Positions 12,383 to 24,060 of a DNA stretch of 64,000 bases are shown piece by piece (the stretch's first letter is position 1; each line of letters opens with the position of its first letter). This DNA is from Wyeomyia smithii (taxonomy: Eukaryota > Arthropoda > Insecta > Diptera > Culicidae): the NCBI RefSeq assembly GCF_029784165.1, contig NC_073696.1, positions 99,998,065-100,062,064 on the forward strand. Direction: 5' to 3'. The notes below the pieces were generated by a model, which was not told the DNA's origin, made no database searches, and worked only from the letters and a program-made list of their open reading frames with translations. The position numbers and the translations under genes were made by a program.

Positions 12383-13078
12383 ACATTAATAAGCAACTTT
12401 TAAAAAAAAGTCCAGGATGGAGAAATGAAAAATAATTTTTTTTATGGTAGATTAATTTTTTTATAAAAATTATAATTTAAACATTTTTCAAAATATTTGT
12501 ATTTTGATGATTTTAAAAGATGCAGAGAGTCATTTTGAATCAAAAAGCTCTTGGTAGTAAACATTCTAAAGGCATCGGTTTTCGAGTTATTTCTAATTTA
12601 AGCTCGAAAAATTATTAATATTTCGGAAAATACACGTTTTTCTTAATTTGTCCATGGTTCTCCAGCAAAAACCATACGTTCATTAGAATGCTTGATCAAA
12701 AATATACAATTCATTCTTTAAAAACAAAACGATTGGATAAATAACTCAAGCGCTAAGCCTTAGCCTACCTACACGTTCCCCCTTGCCGAATGTTTTATAA
12801 AAAAATATGTTTGTCGTGAAACACTACCTACTTGTTTACTAATAATAACTGTTTGTAAAGTACGCAACCAAAAACTACTGGGTTACCTATAATATCTGTT
12901 TTCGTATATAAAAACGATTGCACTACTCCAGATGTGTTAGTAACAGTTTGCATTTTGTGAAGATGAATGAAGTGAAAATAGAATACACCAAGCCCAAATG
13001 CTGTAAACCCTTTCTGATCATCGGTGCTCATCAAGCTTACGCAAATTAAACGAGAAGGTTATTGCAAAATTCAAAATA

Positions 13079-14134
13079 TTGAACAGTCAAGGTCATTTTA
13101 ATACGTCTTTATCAATTTGTGATTCGTGTAGTTATTGGAATAATAGTCAAACCACCATTCATCCATTCGTTGTTAACTATTCAGAATCTGAAACACTTAA
13201 GAATATCAGCTTCGTCATAATATCGGAAGTACTCCATCATGATACTGTTGCGGTTCAGGTGTTCATTGCCAAATTAATGAGTTTTTTGAAAACAACAATA
13301 GAAATGAATGAAGCGATTTTAATGTCTGATGGAGCTGCCTCACAATATAAAAATAGAAAAAGCTTTGCAACAAAATATAGATGCAGAGTGGCATTTTTTT
13401 TTGCGACTTCTTAAGGTAAAGGCCCATGCGATGCAATTGGTGGCATATTAAAACGAATGGCAGGAAATGCAAGTTTAGCTAAAGAACATGAACATCCCAT
13501 TACAAGCGCAAAAGAATTGTATGATTGGTCTAATCAGAAAAGTAATAAAAATTCATCAAAAATGTCATTTAGTTGCAGTGATGCCACATTTACATCTGAA
13601 TTTTGAAGCGCAAAAAATCTTGTCACCCTGGTAAGATTTCAAAAAATCTGCATATGTACTGGACATATCCTTCTCGAGAAAAAAAAAATACAATATAGAT
13701 TGTTTAACATATATCCCGTGATTCATTCATGCACACGCTTACGCGTAGCATATAAATAAAATAAAACCCCCGACACGCTCAACAGCGTCTGAGTTCATTT
13801 TATTTTTCAACTATATCAAAAAGTTTTATTAGCGAGCTCATGAAAATCAAAAAATCTGTATGAACCTGTATTATTTCCAGAATTTCTGTAATCTGTATAT
13901 ACAGATATCTGCATGAAATATACGTCAAAAATCTGTATAAATACAGATAAATCTGTATATGTGGCATCACTGTTAAGTTGGGTATCATATGAAGAATATG
14001 AACAAGGAGTAACAGAATGGAGCAATATTTTAAAAAAATCTATAATAATAGCTGCCACACAAAAGTATTACTCTTTTGTTCCGATTTCAGAAAATAAAAT
14101 GCAATTGAAGCTGTTTTCAAAAGATGACGAATAA
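13079..14134 (+). pseudogene. Remnant transposase of the long-TIR element (SDGAASQYKNRK family)
   Basis: The frame 13079-13414 contains YWNNSQTTIHPFV, ISEVLHHDTVAV and SDGAASQYKNRK. It continues after a frameshift near 13411 with GPCDAIGGILKRMAGNAS and ELYDWSN, and after a MITE with EEYEQGVTEWSN, ending at a stop at 14132-14134. These motifs match a family I know as multicopy, transposon-associated proteins of insects and cnidarians with an RNase H-like SDGA motif; I have no established superfamily name for it. The upstream part is missing or unrecognised. Removing the MITE and one copy of its target duplication restores the reading frame at that joint. The frameshift still makes it a pseudogene. 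Confidence 0.65.
13576..13972. mobile_element. 397-bp hAT-type MITE inside the transposase remnant
   Basis: The ends are CAGTGATGCCACATTTACA and, inward from the right, CAGTGATGCCACATATACAG. The 8-bp flanks TTTAGTTG and TTAAGTTG match at 7 of 8 positions. CAGTG...CACTG termini with an 8-bp duplication point to hAT. The interior is rich in (A)CAGAT motifs and has no coding capacity. Confidence 0.75.
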
Positions 14135-15291
14135 TTAACTTATGATGTACATAAAATATAAGGTGAAACTAGTTCTTTAAAGTATCTATGTCATAAAAAA
14201 TATGTTCCTAAGATAATAAAACTCGAAAATAAATATTTGATTCTTATATATATTTATATCACTTAGAACATTTAACTCTTTTCTTGAGAACCGTTCGCCC
14301 AATCGTTTTGTTGTCAAAGAATGAATTGTATATTTTTGATCAAGCATTCCAATGAACGTATGGTTTTCGCTGGAGAACCATGGACAAATTAAGAAAAACG
14401 TGTAATTTCCTAAATAATTTTAATTTTTCGAGCTTAAATTAGAAATAACTCGAAAACCGATGCCTTTAGAATGTTTACTACCAAAAGCTTTTTGATTCAA
14501 AATGACTCTCTGCATCTTTTAAAATCATCAGAATACAAATATTTTGAAAAATGTTTGAATAAGAATTTTCATAAAAAAATTAATCTACCATAAAAAAAAA
14601 ATATTTTTCAATTCTCCATCCTGGACTTTATTTAGAAGTTGAGTATTAATGTCAAGTTAAAAAAAAAAATAAAAAAAAATTCAACTCTTTATTTTTAAAT
14701 TGAAATTTAATGTTTATTTTTAATTTTTTTTGGTCAAACAAATTTTTTTTGTACAGTGGATATTTTTTTTATGATGCATTTTCGATTCGCTACAACTCAT
14801 TCTCAGACAGATTTTCCATACAACCAACGGTTTCTGGGCTACAATGCTTCGAATAAAACCTATGCCAAAAGGCATATGCCCTTTTAGAATGTAACTCATG
14901 GGTGTAAAAAATCTCTCCACCTGTGAAAAATGCTCAGTTTGCTAAGCCAAATACGTGTGCAAAGTTTCATTCAAATCAAAAATGGTCGATTAAATTTTCG
15001 CGTATTTCCAGGCGATTTGAAATGATTTTGCTCAAATATCTGCAAATCAATAAAAATCTGCACACAAACTCTAAAAATCTGCGTTCTGCAGACAAATCTG
15101 TACATCTGGTATCCCTGCGCAGATGTAAGTAGAATCCACTTCGCAGTTACGTGTCGGGTTTTTATGGCGTACTCAATGGAATTTGAATAGGTACTGAGAA
15201 TGGTTTGTGTTCCGATAAGAAGGTTGAAAATATATTTTCGCAGCAGCTCAAACTAAAATTACATGTATTTGACTTAATTTAAGCGAATTGT

Positions 15292-15473
15292 CACAGACTG
15301 ACAGATAGCGTCACTGCATGTGTCAAATGGGTAACCACAAAATTTGTATGTGATTGCATGACATCGTCCCAGACGGTGTTGTCGCACGATGACTGTTATT
15401 TACTTGAAAGTTTCAAATGATCGTTTTTTGTTGCGATGGAGCTAGATTCCAGTATTATGTCTGTTAGTCTGTG
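15292..15473. mobile_element. CACAGACTAACAGAC-family MITE, internally deleted
   Basis: Both termini are present (CACAGACTGACAG and GTTAGTCTGTG), and the interior matches other family members, but about 120 bp are missing near the left end. The flanks do not show a clear 7-bp duplication. Confidence 0.75.
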
Positions 15474-15812
15474 CTATAGGTTTTGCGGTTGAGGCAGGTT
15501 TCCTTATGAGACACTTCAAATTGATCTAGGAAGAGTGGTGGTTCTTCCACACGATACGATTTAGTTTTTAAACTCACCGAATATTTTGACTATAAACCTT
15601 TCTTTTATTGTTATTTTCAATCTATATTTAAGTGAATTGTTATTAATTGTACTATTGTTGTTTTTTTTTCATTCGTCTCTATTTTACGCTGTCAAGCAGT
15701 TGCCAGTTGGAAGAGTTCAATGCGTGTCACCGCAGAGCTGCACGATGGTGCCAACAGGCCCCAGCGGATGTTAGGCAGGTTCTTCGGAAGTCCCGGATTT
15801 ACCGTCACCTAC

Positions 15813-16022
15813 TTAAAGCACCGCCATGTTGGCTATAGTACGACGAAACACTCCTCCGGCCGTTTTGACGTTAATTTGCTTGATCCGTCCGTCTATTTCT
15901 TGAAACACCTGTTCGACGATGCCTCTGGTAAAGCACTTTTTCCTGTCGACGATGAACACCAGATCGTTCACATCCAATGGCTTTTGGTCTTCGAACCACG
16001 TCGTCCCCTTGTTTATGGTTGG
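15813..16022 (-). pseudogene. BEL/Pao retrotransposon, C-terminal polyprotein fragment (DUF5641-like)
   Basis: The minus-strand peptide has KPLDVNDLVFIVD, TRGIVEQVF, DGRIKQINVKT and FRRTIANMAVL. This order (L-x-x-x-D-L-V, G-x-V, D-G-x-x-R-x-x-x-V-x-T, R-x-x-x-x-L-A-V-L) is that of the DUF5641 domain after the integrase in BEL/Pao elements. It ends at a stop at 15813-15815. Its upstream side is cut by a CACAGACTAACAGAC MITE starting at 16025, so protease, reverse transcriptase and integrase core are absent. Non-functional. Confidence 0.75.
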
Positions 16023-16024
16023 CA

Positions 16025-16225
16025 CACAGACTAACAGACGCAACACTGGAACCTGGAAATTTTCAATCGAATAACAGTCATCGCGTGACAACGCCGTCTG
16101 AGGCGCTGTCATGCAAACTCGTACATATTTTTTAGTTCCCCATTTGACACATGCAGTAACCCTGGCGCTGATGTCGAAATACATGACGCAGCGCGAACAT
16201 GGCAGCAGTTGGTGCTAGTGTTACT
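16025..16225. mobile_element. CACAGACTAACAGAC-family MITE, right end missing
   Basis: The left end CACAGACTAACAGACGCAAC and the interior match full-length copies, but the sequence breaks off at GGTGCTAGTGTTACT. It interrupts the BEL/Pao fragment. Confidence 0.8.
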
Positions 16226-16711
16226 CTAAGACAAGACGTGACAGCTGGTCACCGTTACATTCAACCAATTTGAACCGGCTGCTGATTGGCTGAATTCGAT
16301 AACGCAATCGTCACGTAGAAAATACAACGAGGTTACTTTTCACTGTAAAGCAGTGAGCTGGAGAGTCATAATTTAGCTATTATAATTGTTCATAAATAAT
16401 GATGCAAAAGTATGCAAGGTACATGATATTACCGAGTAATGTATTTCACTGTTATAACTTCAAAAATGCATTGATAAATCGTTTATTACTATTTCGGTTG
16501 AAGTCCAAGAAACTTAAGATAATAATTGAGTATTATTCGCCTATATATTGCAATTCTAATTTGTTTTATTTTTATTGACCTGCAGAAGTTGTTAAAAATA
16601 ATCATTCTGGCATCAACGGTATGGAACGTTCAAAAAAACTTCGACGGGGATGACGACCGTTACGAAAAGAAAAATAAGAAGCCAGGTTTCGCGTCTTGTC
16701 TTAGGTGTTAC

Positions 16712-17017
16712 CACAGACTAACAGACATAACACTTCGAACAAATTTTCAATAAATTCATCGTTCGGATGATTCCAGTACTTTACGTTAGTAACACTAGCA
16801 CCAATCTGCTGTCATGTTCGCGCTGCGTCATGTATTTCGACATCAGCGCCAGCGTTACTGCATGTGTCAAATGGGGAACCACAAAATATGTATGAGACTG
16901 CATGACAGCGCCCCAGACGGCGTTATCGCGTGATGATTGTTATTCGATTGGAAATTTGAAATGATCGTTTTTTGTGGCGATGGAGCTAGGTTCCAGTGTT
17001 ACGTCTGTTAGTCTGTG
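16712..17017. mobile_element. 306-bp CACAGACTAACAGAC-family MITE, full length
   Basis: Both ends are intact (CACAGACTAACAGACATAAC and its complement). The flanks GTGTTAC and GTGTTTA agree at five of seven positions. The orientation is opposite to the copy at 7835. Confidence 0.85.
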
Positions 17018-17189
17018 GTGTTTAACGTAAAGTACTGAAATCATCCAAACGATGATTTTATTGAAAATTTGTTCGACGTGTTATATCTGTTAGTCTGTGG
17101 TGCTAGTATTACGAACGTAGAGTATTGGAATCATCCAAACGATGATTTTATTGAAAATTTGTTTGAAGTGTTATGTCTGTTAGTCTATG
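17018..17189. repeat. Two further right-end fragments of the CACAGACTAACAGAC MITE in tandem
   Basis: Two ~80-bp stretches running from AACGTAAAGTACTG or AACGTAGAGTATTGG to GTTAGTCTGTG or GTTAGTCTATG follow the intact copy head to tail. Only terminal parts are present. They look like solo ends left by nested insertion or slippage. Confidence 0.75.
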
Positions 17190-20100
17190 AGCCAACCTAG
17201 AAGTGATGAACCTGGCGAGTAATTACTCTGCCGCACTTTGACGCACATACGCTAGGGGCACCAAAAGCGATAAAAAGTTTTAATCTTTTTAAGGCAACTA
17301 TTTTGAGCTTTGGGGCAACACTTTTTTCGCTTTTGTTGACCAGTGTAATTATTCACATATCAGCAGTATGTTTTGTTCTTTCGCTCTAAAAATTGATTGA
17401 ATGTACATTTTTTATTTTCGTTTTTATTTTTCTACTTAAAAATTATAATTTGTTTTATTCAGTAGTATTATTTTATCATATATTTTTTATAATTCTTATT
17501 TTCTCACCAAGTATTTCATCAAACTGGGATTATTAGGGTTGCAAAAGATCATTTATCTCGCCATCATTTGTTCGAAGTGTAATCCGCTTCATCGCTGCTT
17601 TTCGTTCCTTGAACCATACTTGCTGGAGTTAAGAATATATTCGGAATTGAAAGTTTGTTTTGACTGTTCTTGCTATTCAACGTTGTTTAACTGTCGGTTT
17701 TTTTGTTAATGATGATGGATTTGTTATGTAAGTTTTTTCTTCGTCTTTGCGGTAGCTATTTTTCTTTTGTTGTTGTTTGGCATTCATTATTTGTTGGTCT
17801 AAATGTGAATGTGTAAATGTGTCCACTTGTGACTTCCAAATACGGTTGATCCTATGTTAGCTACAACATCTACGCGTAAACACTTTGTTTTTTTTTTTCA
17901 TATCATTAACCAATAATTGCTCTCACAAACAGAGCAACTAGTTTGATTCTGCTGGCTGTCCCTTTTTGCAACTGTTATAGGTTTTCAAGGATTTGTATCA
18001 ACAACATTTCAATTCTAATTTAATAATTTTATTGGTCTTTAGTCTTTTCTATTCAACCTTTACTTTTGTGTAGAACTTGTTTTAATGTCACACTTTTGTC
18101 TAGGTATTTTTGCAGTGTTGAAACGCTTTTCGCTGCAAGTTTTTTGTTCAGCTTCTGTTTGACTGAATCACATTTCGCCATTCGCGTACATCTCGACCCA
18201 ATTTGTTAATAACTTGCATTTATTTTGAATTTTGCTGTTAGTTTTTGGTTTAGTAATTAACATTCAACAGTATTCCATTTGGTTTATTTGTGTGTGTGAG
18301 TGTTTGTGTATTATTTGACATTACTCCGTATCCGCTTTGTTTGTTTAATTAGTTCTCATTGGATTTGTGACGAGCTTATGAACTATTCTCTCAACTAGTA
18401 TATACTAATGTTCTCGCTGTCCACAAGATAATCTAGCCAAACTAAGATACTGATGAATTTATTAAATAGAGTATAGCTCTCTCTATGGGTGAGGAAGTGA
18501 ACAGTTGGTGAACAACGGAATAATTTTTAACTTGGAAAAATGATGATAGCGCTTAAAACTTGGATCGAGAAATGCTGACAATTTGTAACTTAAAGTTATT
18601 TTTAGGTGTGATGAAGTATTCTCGGAAGATTTCGAAAGTTTTTTCTCAATTCGAATAGCTTTTTTAACTCTGCGTTTTTTCTCTTCGAATCCTAATGGTA
18701 TTTATTGCACAAAACTGTCATTCTCGGTCATTTTTTTTACTTAATTCAAGAAGTTTCCAAACTCTCCTCTGTCATTTATCGGTGTATTTACGAACGAGTT
18801 GAACTTTGTATTAGATATTCTGGGGTTATTGCACGTATTCCGGCCAGCTTTTTGAATCCTTTGAAAATGCCAGCAAGTTATCACTTTCATTTCGAGTTTT
18901 CTTAAGTATATTGAGATGAGTTTTTTTTTGTAAACAAATGTCACAGTGAATAAAGTATGGATGTAGTTAGATGGAAACACTTGAGGTGATATTTACAGAG
19001 TATTTTCGATAATGGGTTTGGGCACTAATTCCACTCAACTTTTGTAGGACATCTTTTATAAAAATTTAAGAAAAATGAAATCCAGCTACGGCAATACTCA
19101 AAATATATACCAAACTAGAGCCTTGAGTGTGCAAGTACCAATATTAGAACTACTTCAAAATACATAACTAAGAAAAAACAACAGCAACACTTTGGTACGA
19201 AAAACGTGTGTTTTTGTATAATATCATACAATTTCAAAAGTTGAGGGAATTTGCTAATATCAAATGAGATTTCTCGTAGATAGCTTTCCGTGTACGCATA
19301 CTTGTCCCATACGTATCAAGTCTGTTCACATACGTGACTCATATGGGGGTATGGAAAGTACAAGAAAACATGTAATTATTTAAAACTAGTCAAGAAAGTG
19401 AGCGTATCTTGATTTAAAAATTGCGACTAAATCTTTGGATGGACTTGCGTTTTTTCTTTAACCTCTATTCTAAGCATGTCAAAATATAAAGAGTACTTGT
19501 CGACAGTTCAACTGGTGGATTTAAAACAGTACTATTTACACATTTCAGATTCAGAATCAGCTTAAATGATAAAGTCAAATGCGAACAAACAAAATTGCAA
19601 CATAAACATAAACATATTTTCGGTTTATGAACCAAAGGTAAACAATAAATCGATGAACAATACAAAAAAAAAACATGCGAACTTTGCTTTGGGTTGAAAG
19701 GTTTTTTTTACGTATTTTGTTATGCACATTCCTGATATGTGTCAAAATTATCTATTGGAATGCAACTTAGTTTTTAAGCATTATGGTTTTTAAATGACGA
19801 ATAAGCAATAAGTAATAATGGAACGAACTTGAAAAAAATTCCTTTTTTTTGACAACAGATCTAATTGAACTACCCGATTTTCAACCAGCGTACAAAATAC
19901 TTTTCTTCCTCTTCTCTCGTCTGGTTTATTATTCTCATTTCTTTCATTTATGTATTTATTACCGATCATAAACATTCACTTACTGACTAGACAAACCCCT
20001 GTTTCGGAGACGGCCACATTCCGAATCTGTTTCCTGTGCAAAAGTAGTGCTTTGTTTTGCTTGGATTTTGCGTTCAATAAAGTTATATCACCATGTTTGA

Positions 20101-20364
20101 AATAAATATTTTCCTTCACCTATCTTCGTCTTCGGCATCGCATGATAAAAAAGTGAGTTTTAGCTTTTTTTCGTACAAAGCGAGCAAAATCAACAATTTC
20201 AGGGCTTCTGATTTTATTCATCAGAATAGTCTTGATGATTAAACAAATATTCATTCCGTGAAATTGATATTTCAAAAAGTGCTTCAACGTTTTCACTTTA
20301 AAGGAAACATTGACGCAAAAACTTTATATTTTTAAAATAATGCACAAACTGCTGACACTGATTA
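17190..20364. other. AT-rich non-coding stretch downstream of the Cdk5 activator
   Basis: I see no gene or recognisable element here. The plus strand is T-rich, so part of this could be distal 3' untranslated sequence of the minus-strand Cdk5 activator, but no polyadenylation site can be chosen from sequence alone. Confidence 0.4.
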
Positions 20365-20781
20365 CAGTAACTGTTCGCTAACTGGCGAAGAGCACTTCCC
20401 AGTTATCGAAATCGGTTCGCTAACTGGGATGTCATTTCAAACGTAAATAAACATCGAGGGGGATTTCGATGAACAGTAGGCTAATGCTGCTTTGCGACAA
20501 TTTTCAAAAAGATTTAAATTTTCAAGTTGATCGCTAGAAAGAAAGTTCTATTCGTGTTGTTACTGCTTATGTTGCTATGGCTATGGGATCCCAAGCTAGA
20601 AGGTCAAACTAGAAAGTTAACTGCGAAATCAACAAGCAGCAGCATCATTCTTTAATGTTCCCTATTTACGTGCCTTTCGTTTGATCATTTTGATCATTGA
20701 CGTTTGTTGTTTTTCAGTTGAGAATCGTCCCAGCTAGCGAGCGCCCAGTTATAAAGAAGCCCAGTTAGCGAGCAGTTACTG
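20365..20781. mobile_element. 417-bp MITE, CAGTAACTGTTCGCTAACTG family, TA target
   Basis: The termini CAGTAACTGTTCGCTAACTG and its complement are flanked by TA (20363-20364, 20782-20783). The motif (C)CCAGTTAGCGAG recurs inside. The same family lies at 35192-35604 and 38444-38856, in the arms of the foldback element. Confidence 0.85.
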
Positions 20782-22027
20782 TAATTAATGACGAACTGAT
20801 CTTGTTGCCTGATAACATAACCTCACCTTCTATTCCGTGAACGAATTGAGTGAGTAAACAAACAAAAATCTATATTTATTTGGGCTGGTCCTTGTTATAG
20901 ATCGAAAACTTGTGTAAAACGTCGTCCGTTTAGAAATTTTTTCAAGGACCTCCATGTGCATACAATCAACGCTACTGTCAAACATCGACTACAAAAATGT
21001 TTCCTATTAACAGGGTTGCTTTGTTGATTTTACTTAGTTCACAAGCATGTCAGCTTGCATTGAATGTCTTGTATTGTGAGTACCTATTTGAAACTCTCAC
21101 TTTATGGAAACCTTTGCGACATCTGCATTTCACCGTGCGTATTACTCTAACCAACGTCTTTTAGCCAATTACCAACCTATTGTTATTATGATTTTCGTTC
21201 GATTCGAGATATCAATTTCATAGAATTTTACTGTGTTGCTTTGTTATATAATAAACCGAGTTCAATTTTATCATAATGCTCGTTTCAAATCACAATATTT
21301 TTCGCTTGTCTTACTTCTGTAAAAAATAATAAGTAATAAGTAAATCTTTTTTGCCTTATTTCCGATTTCTGACAAAATTTGTGGTTCGTTGGATTTTCCC
21401 GCTTTGTACAACTACAACGTTAAATACTAGACATCTCTCGTAAATCAAACATTTTGGTTGGCCTAAATAACCAAGCTAAGTAGTATACGAGTAACATCCT
21501 CTGGTGATCTAACCGATACGCTCTGTCACCTGCCTGACCGTCAAATCAGAGAAAAGCAGGACAGGAAGGATGCACAGAAATGAAAAATAACCTGTGGGTG
21601 CTACCTCAACCTTGTTTGCAGAAATGTGAATTGCACTACATCGTTGTATAGCTTCAACTAACATTGTGGCTACTACCGGAACTACAACGACGACATGAAT
21701 CTACTAGAGAGCAGTTCAGAACAACCTTTCAAAGTAGCAAACATGAATTTGCCAAAGGGTGGGTGGCTGTTGACGCGTGAGGATGATAGTGTTGGGATGT
21801 ACGATTACTAGGCTGATGTCGAGTAGGCTTGACGCTCGTTGGCTGTGTTCGTCGTTCGATCAACGTCGGTACTGCTCTGTTCTGGCAAAGGTTGATGGTA
21901 GCGCTGTCATTTAAACCACGCTTGTCAGCTCCTGGAGGGTAGTCTGGTGCTGGTATTTTTGCTGCTGGCCGGCAATCGACAACCGGACAACGACTTCACG
22001 GGGATGTCGGCTGCTGCTTGTGCTGCG
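20782..22027 (-). other. Probable 3' untranslated region of the Cdk5 activator
   Basis: This lies directly after the stop codon in the minus-strand sense. The first ~500 bp are GC-richer and non-repetitive, as expected for transcribed sequence. A minus-strand AATAAA is present near 20870-20880, but it is only one of several candidates. No coding frame. Confidence 0.45.
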
Positions 22028-22181
22028 TCAAGCCGCACCACACGGCAGGTTTCCGTTCGGGTTCGAGCTGGTTGAGTTCATGCCGCAGGCCTTCAGCTCG
22101 GTGAAAATTTCAGTGAAGAAACCAGGCTCGGCATTGATTCTCAGCATGTTGGATGACAGCCGGTTTACGATTAGTAGGCAT
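22028..22181 (-). CDS. Cdk5alpha: Cdk5 activator (p35-type), last coding exon
   Basis: Cdk5 activators bind and activate cyclin-dependent kinase 5 in neurons through a cyclin-like fold. This exon follows an AG acceptor at 22183-22182. It completes the split codon of the previous exon (AG + A) and reads CLLIVNRLSSNMLRINAEPG then FFTEIFTELK, matching the C-terminal helix region of human p35 (NLMSSKMLQINADP, FTQVFSDLK). The tail after LKACG (SSNPNGNLPCGAA) is poorly conserved, and the stop is TGA at 22030-22028. There are no frameshifts, so this is a living gene rather than a pseudogene. The gene symbol follows the Drosophila orthologue and is inferred. Confidence 0.93.
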
Positions 22182-22414
22182 CTGTGGAGATGAATAAATA
22201 CTCATGACAGCATGTTTAGACAATAACTAATGAAATGTTTTAATGTTTCTCATAAACTTTGTGGCAACACTTTTCTCGACAAATATGTCCAAATATTTGC
22301 ACATACGACCTTTCAACAACAACAACTTTATAAAATTGTTCTCTTTTATTGTTGTAAAATCAAACCCTACACTAGCTTTCAATGTTCGTAATGATTCATC
22401 AGTATCAAACCCAC

Positions 22415-22620
22415 CTATCCCAGAATTTATCCTTTGAATCCTCCACCAGAAATGGTTTCAGGGGATAGCTAATCTCGTTGCCCATGTACGAATAGGACAG
22501 ATAGAGACAAGTCAGCACCGCTGCCTGCAGTTCCGCTTCCTTGGTCTCCTCACCATCGACTAGTTCCCGAACTAGCATATAAACGAACACCACATTCGCT
22601 GGGTTGATGAAAGCAACATC
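22415..22620 (-). CDS. Cdk5alpha: Cdk5 activator (p35-type), cyclin-fold exon
   Basis: The exon starts after a good acceptor (TTTCTCCCGCAG, AG at 22622-22621) and ends at a GT donor (22414-22413). Its 206 bp encode INPANVVFVYMLVREL, VLTCLYLSY, YSYMGNEISYPLKPFL and SKDKFWDR. That is the core of the Cdk5-binding cyclin-like domain; human p35 has the nearly identical TPANVVFLYMLCRD and SYMGNEISYPLKPFLVE. It begins in phase 0 after ...LLLQGWQ and leaves two bases for the next exon. The apparent stop in the unspliced frame just after FWDR is intronic. The intron to the last exon is 233 bp. Confidence 0.95.
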
Positions 22621-22622
22621 CT

Positions 22623-23000
22623 GCGGGAGAAACAGAACCGGATATTTTCATTAATAAACATATTGAATAGAACATATGGGTAGAACGAAAAAAAAACGAA
22701 TCTGGAGAAGAAGAGAAGATAAAACTGAATTTTCGATTTACAAGTATGGTTTGAATGTTATTCTAAAATAAATGTGATAACCGATAAAAAATTATAGATT
22801 CCCTAAGGATATTTTTGAACAACAAAAATGGATTGATTTTCATGTGATAGACAGGTAAAATATTCGATTTTGTGAATCGTTTGCAAAAATGATAATATAT
22901 TGTTTTGGTATGGTTTTTGACATTTCTACAAAGAGTTTGAGTTTGGTACTATGTCTTATTTTAAAAGGATGGGATGATGAATTTTCTAAAGCATACAACC
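22623..23000. other. Cdk5 activator intron, no feature seen
   Basis: This is the 3' part of the 21.2-kb intron (intron sense), with only short chance frames. Confidence 0.6.
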
Positions 23001-23610
23001 ACAGAACAGATATGCTTTGAACAGCTTTAGTAGACCGCTTTCGCATTCCTTTTTCGCCGTTCTATTCTAAGTTGTTGAGTTGTGTGCTCTCAATAGTTTG
23101 GACATGCAACAAAAACCTATTTTTTATGCTTCAATGACCAGTTAAAAAGGTGATCTTAAATTCATCAAAACCAAGTTTAGACAGGACAGCATTCAGGGGA
23201 ATCTTTTAACTGGGGATTTGAGCCATAATTCACAATCTACATCAATAAAAAAATCAAACAATCTCTTAAACAATCAAAGAACATTCATTAGAAAAATTAT
23301 GTAAGCTCATAAAAATCTTGCACGTATGCGGGTGGTACTGTACGATTATTATGAAACGTCACTCTCATTAATCGAGATACAGAGAGACAGAAAAATCGCT
23401 CGAAGGAAGAGCGGAGAGAGCTCGCACAGCCTGTTTGCTTTTCGGTTTTGTATGATGACATAAAAGACCGACATAATTCTTCACCAAAAGCAGTTACAAG
23501 TGTAATGAAATTTTGCGTGTAAAATGCGTCTTTTTAACCGCTGGATGTCGATACTTAAAAGAAGAGATATGGTCTCGTTTCTGGTTCTTAAAGTTCATAT
23601 CTGTTCTGTG
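23001..23610. mobile_element. 610-bp hAT-like MITE, 8-bp target duplication ATACAACC
   Basis: The ends ACAGAACAGATATG and its complement CATATCTGTTCTGTG are flanked by ATACAACC on both sides (22993-23000, 23611-23618). The interior has no coding capacity. A matching right end (GGTCTCGTTTCTGG...CTGTTCTGTGG) occurs near 27615-28220, so the family has a second, broken copy. Confidence 0.85.
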
Positions 23611-23618
23611 ATACAACC

Positions 23619-24058
23619 ATACAACTGGCTTTGTACACAATCAATAATAATTAAGCTTAGCTCGCCATAAAAAAACGATCATTTTAAAATTCCATTCAGT
23701 CGTCATGGGACAACACTTTTTGTGGCGTTGTCAAACCTTTTCATACATTTTCTGCAGTTTCTTAACTTGGCACATACGCATGCGCTGGCGCTGTTGATAC
23801 TAAAATGATACTCTTGTAAAAGCTGCTGAATCATTTATTGTTAATTTAATTGCAGATCGCACTTTTAGGTGGACTTTCAGAACAAAAAGTGGGTAGTTGC
23901 CCATGAAATGCCACTTTTACATTGAGTCATTTTAGTGTCTACGGCGCACTTATTGGATGTTTAATTTGCGCACTTTTCTTAGTAGAAACCAAAATGGTTC
24001 AAAGTAAACTTTTTGTTAGTGTTTTCGACTTTTTGACGGGGTCTAGTTAGTGCTGAAA
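23619..24058. other. Intron sequence, no feature seen
   Basis: AT-rich, with no repeat boundary or gene recognised. Confidence 0.4.
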
Positions 24059-24060
24059 TA

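Larger units (their letters stand above)
11770..15117. mobile_element. DNA transposon with ~1-kb terminal inverted repeats around a broken transposase
   Basis: About 11770-12775 and 14270-15075 are reverse complements with point differences; both carry TTTGCACACGTATTTGGC and the complement pair around CTCCATCCTGGACTTT. Between them sits a plus-strand transposase remnant (13079-14134). The right end finishes in ATCTGGTATCCCTG at 15117. The left terminal sequence beyond about 11770 is not matched, so the left boundary is approximate. Two younger insertions lie inside: a SINE in the left repeat and a hAT-type MITE in the transposase. Confidence 0.75.

Noticed and set aside
15647..16034. Plus-strand frames of 63-104 codons
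   Set aside because: They are the antisense shadow of the BEL/Pao C-terminal fragment and the adjacent MITE.
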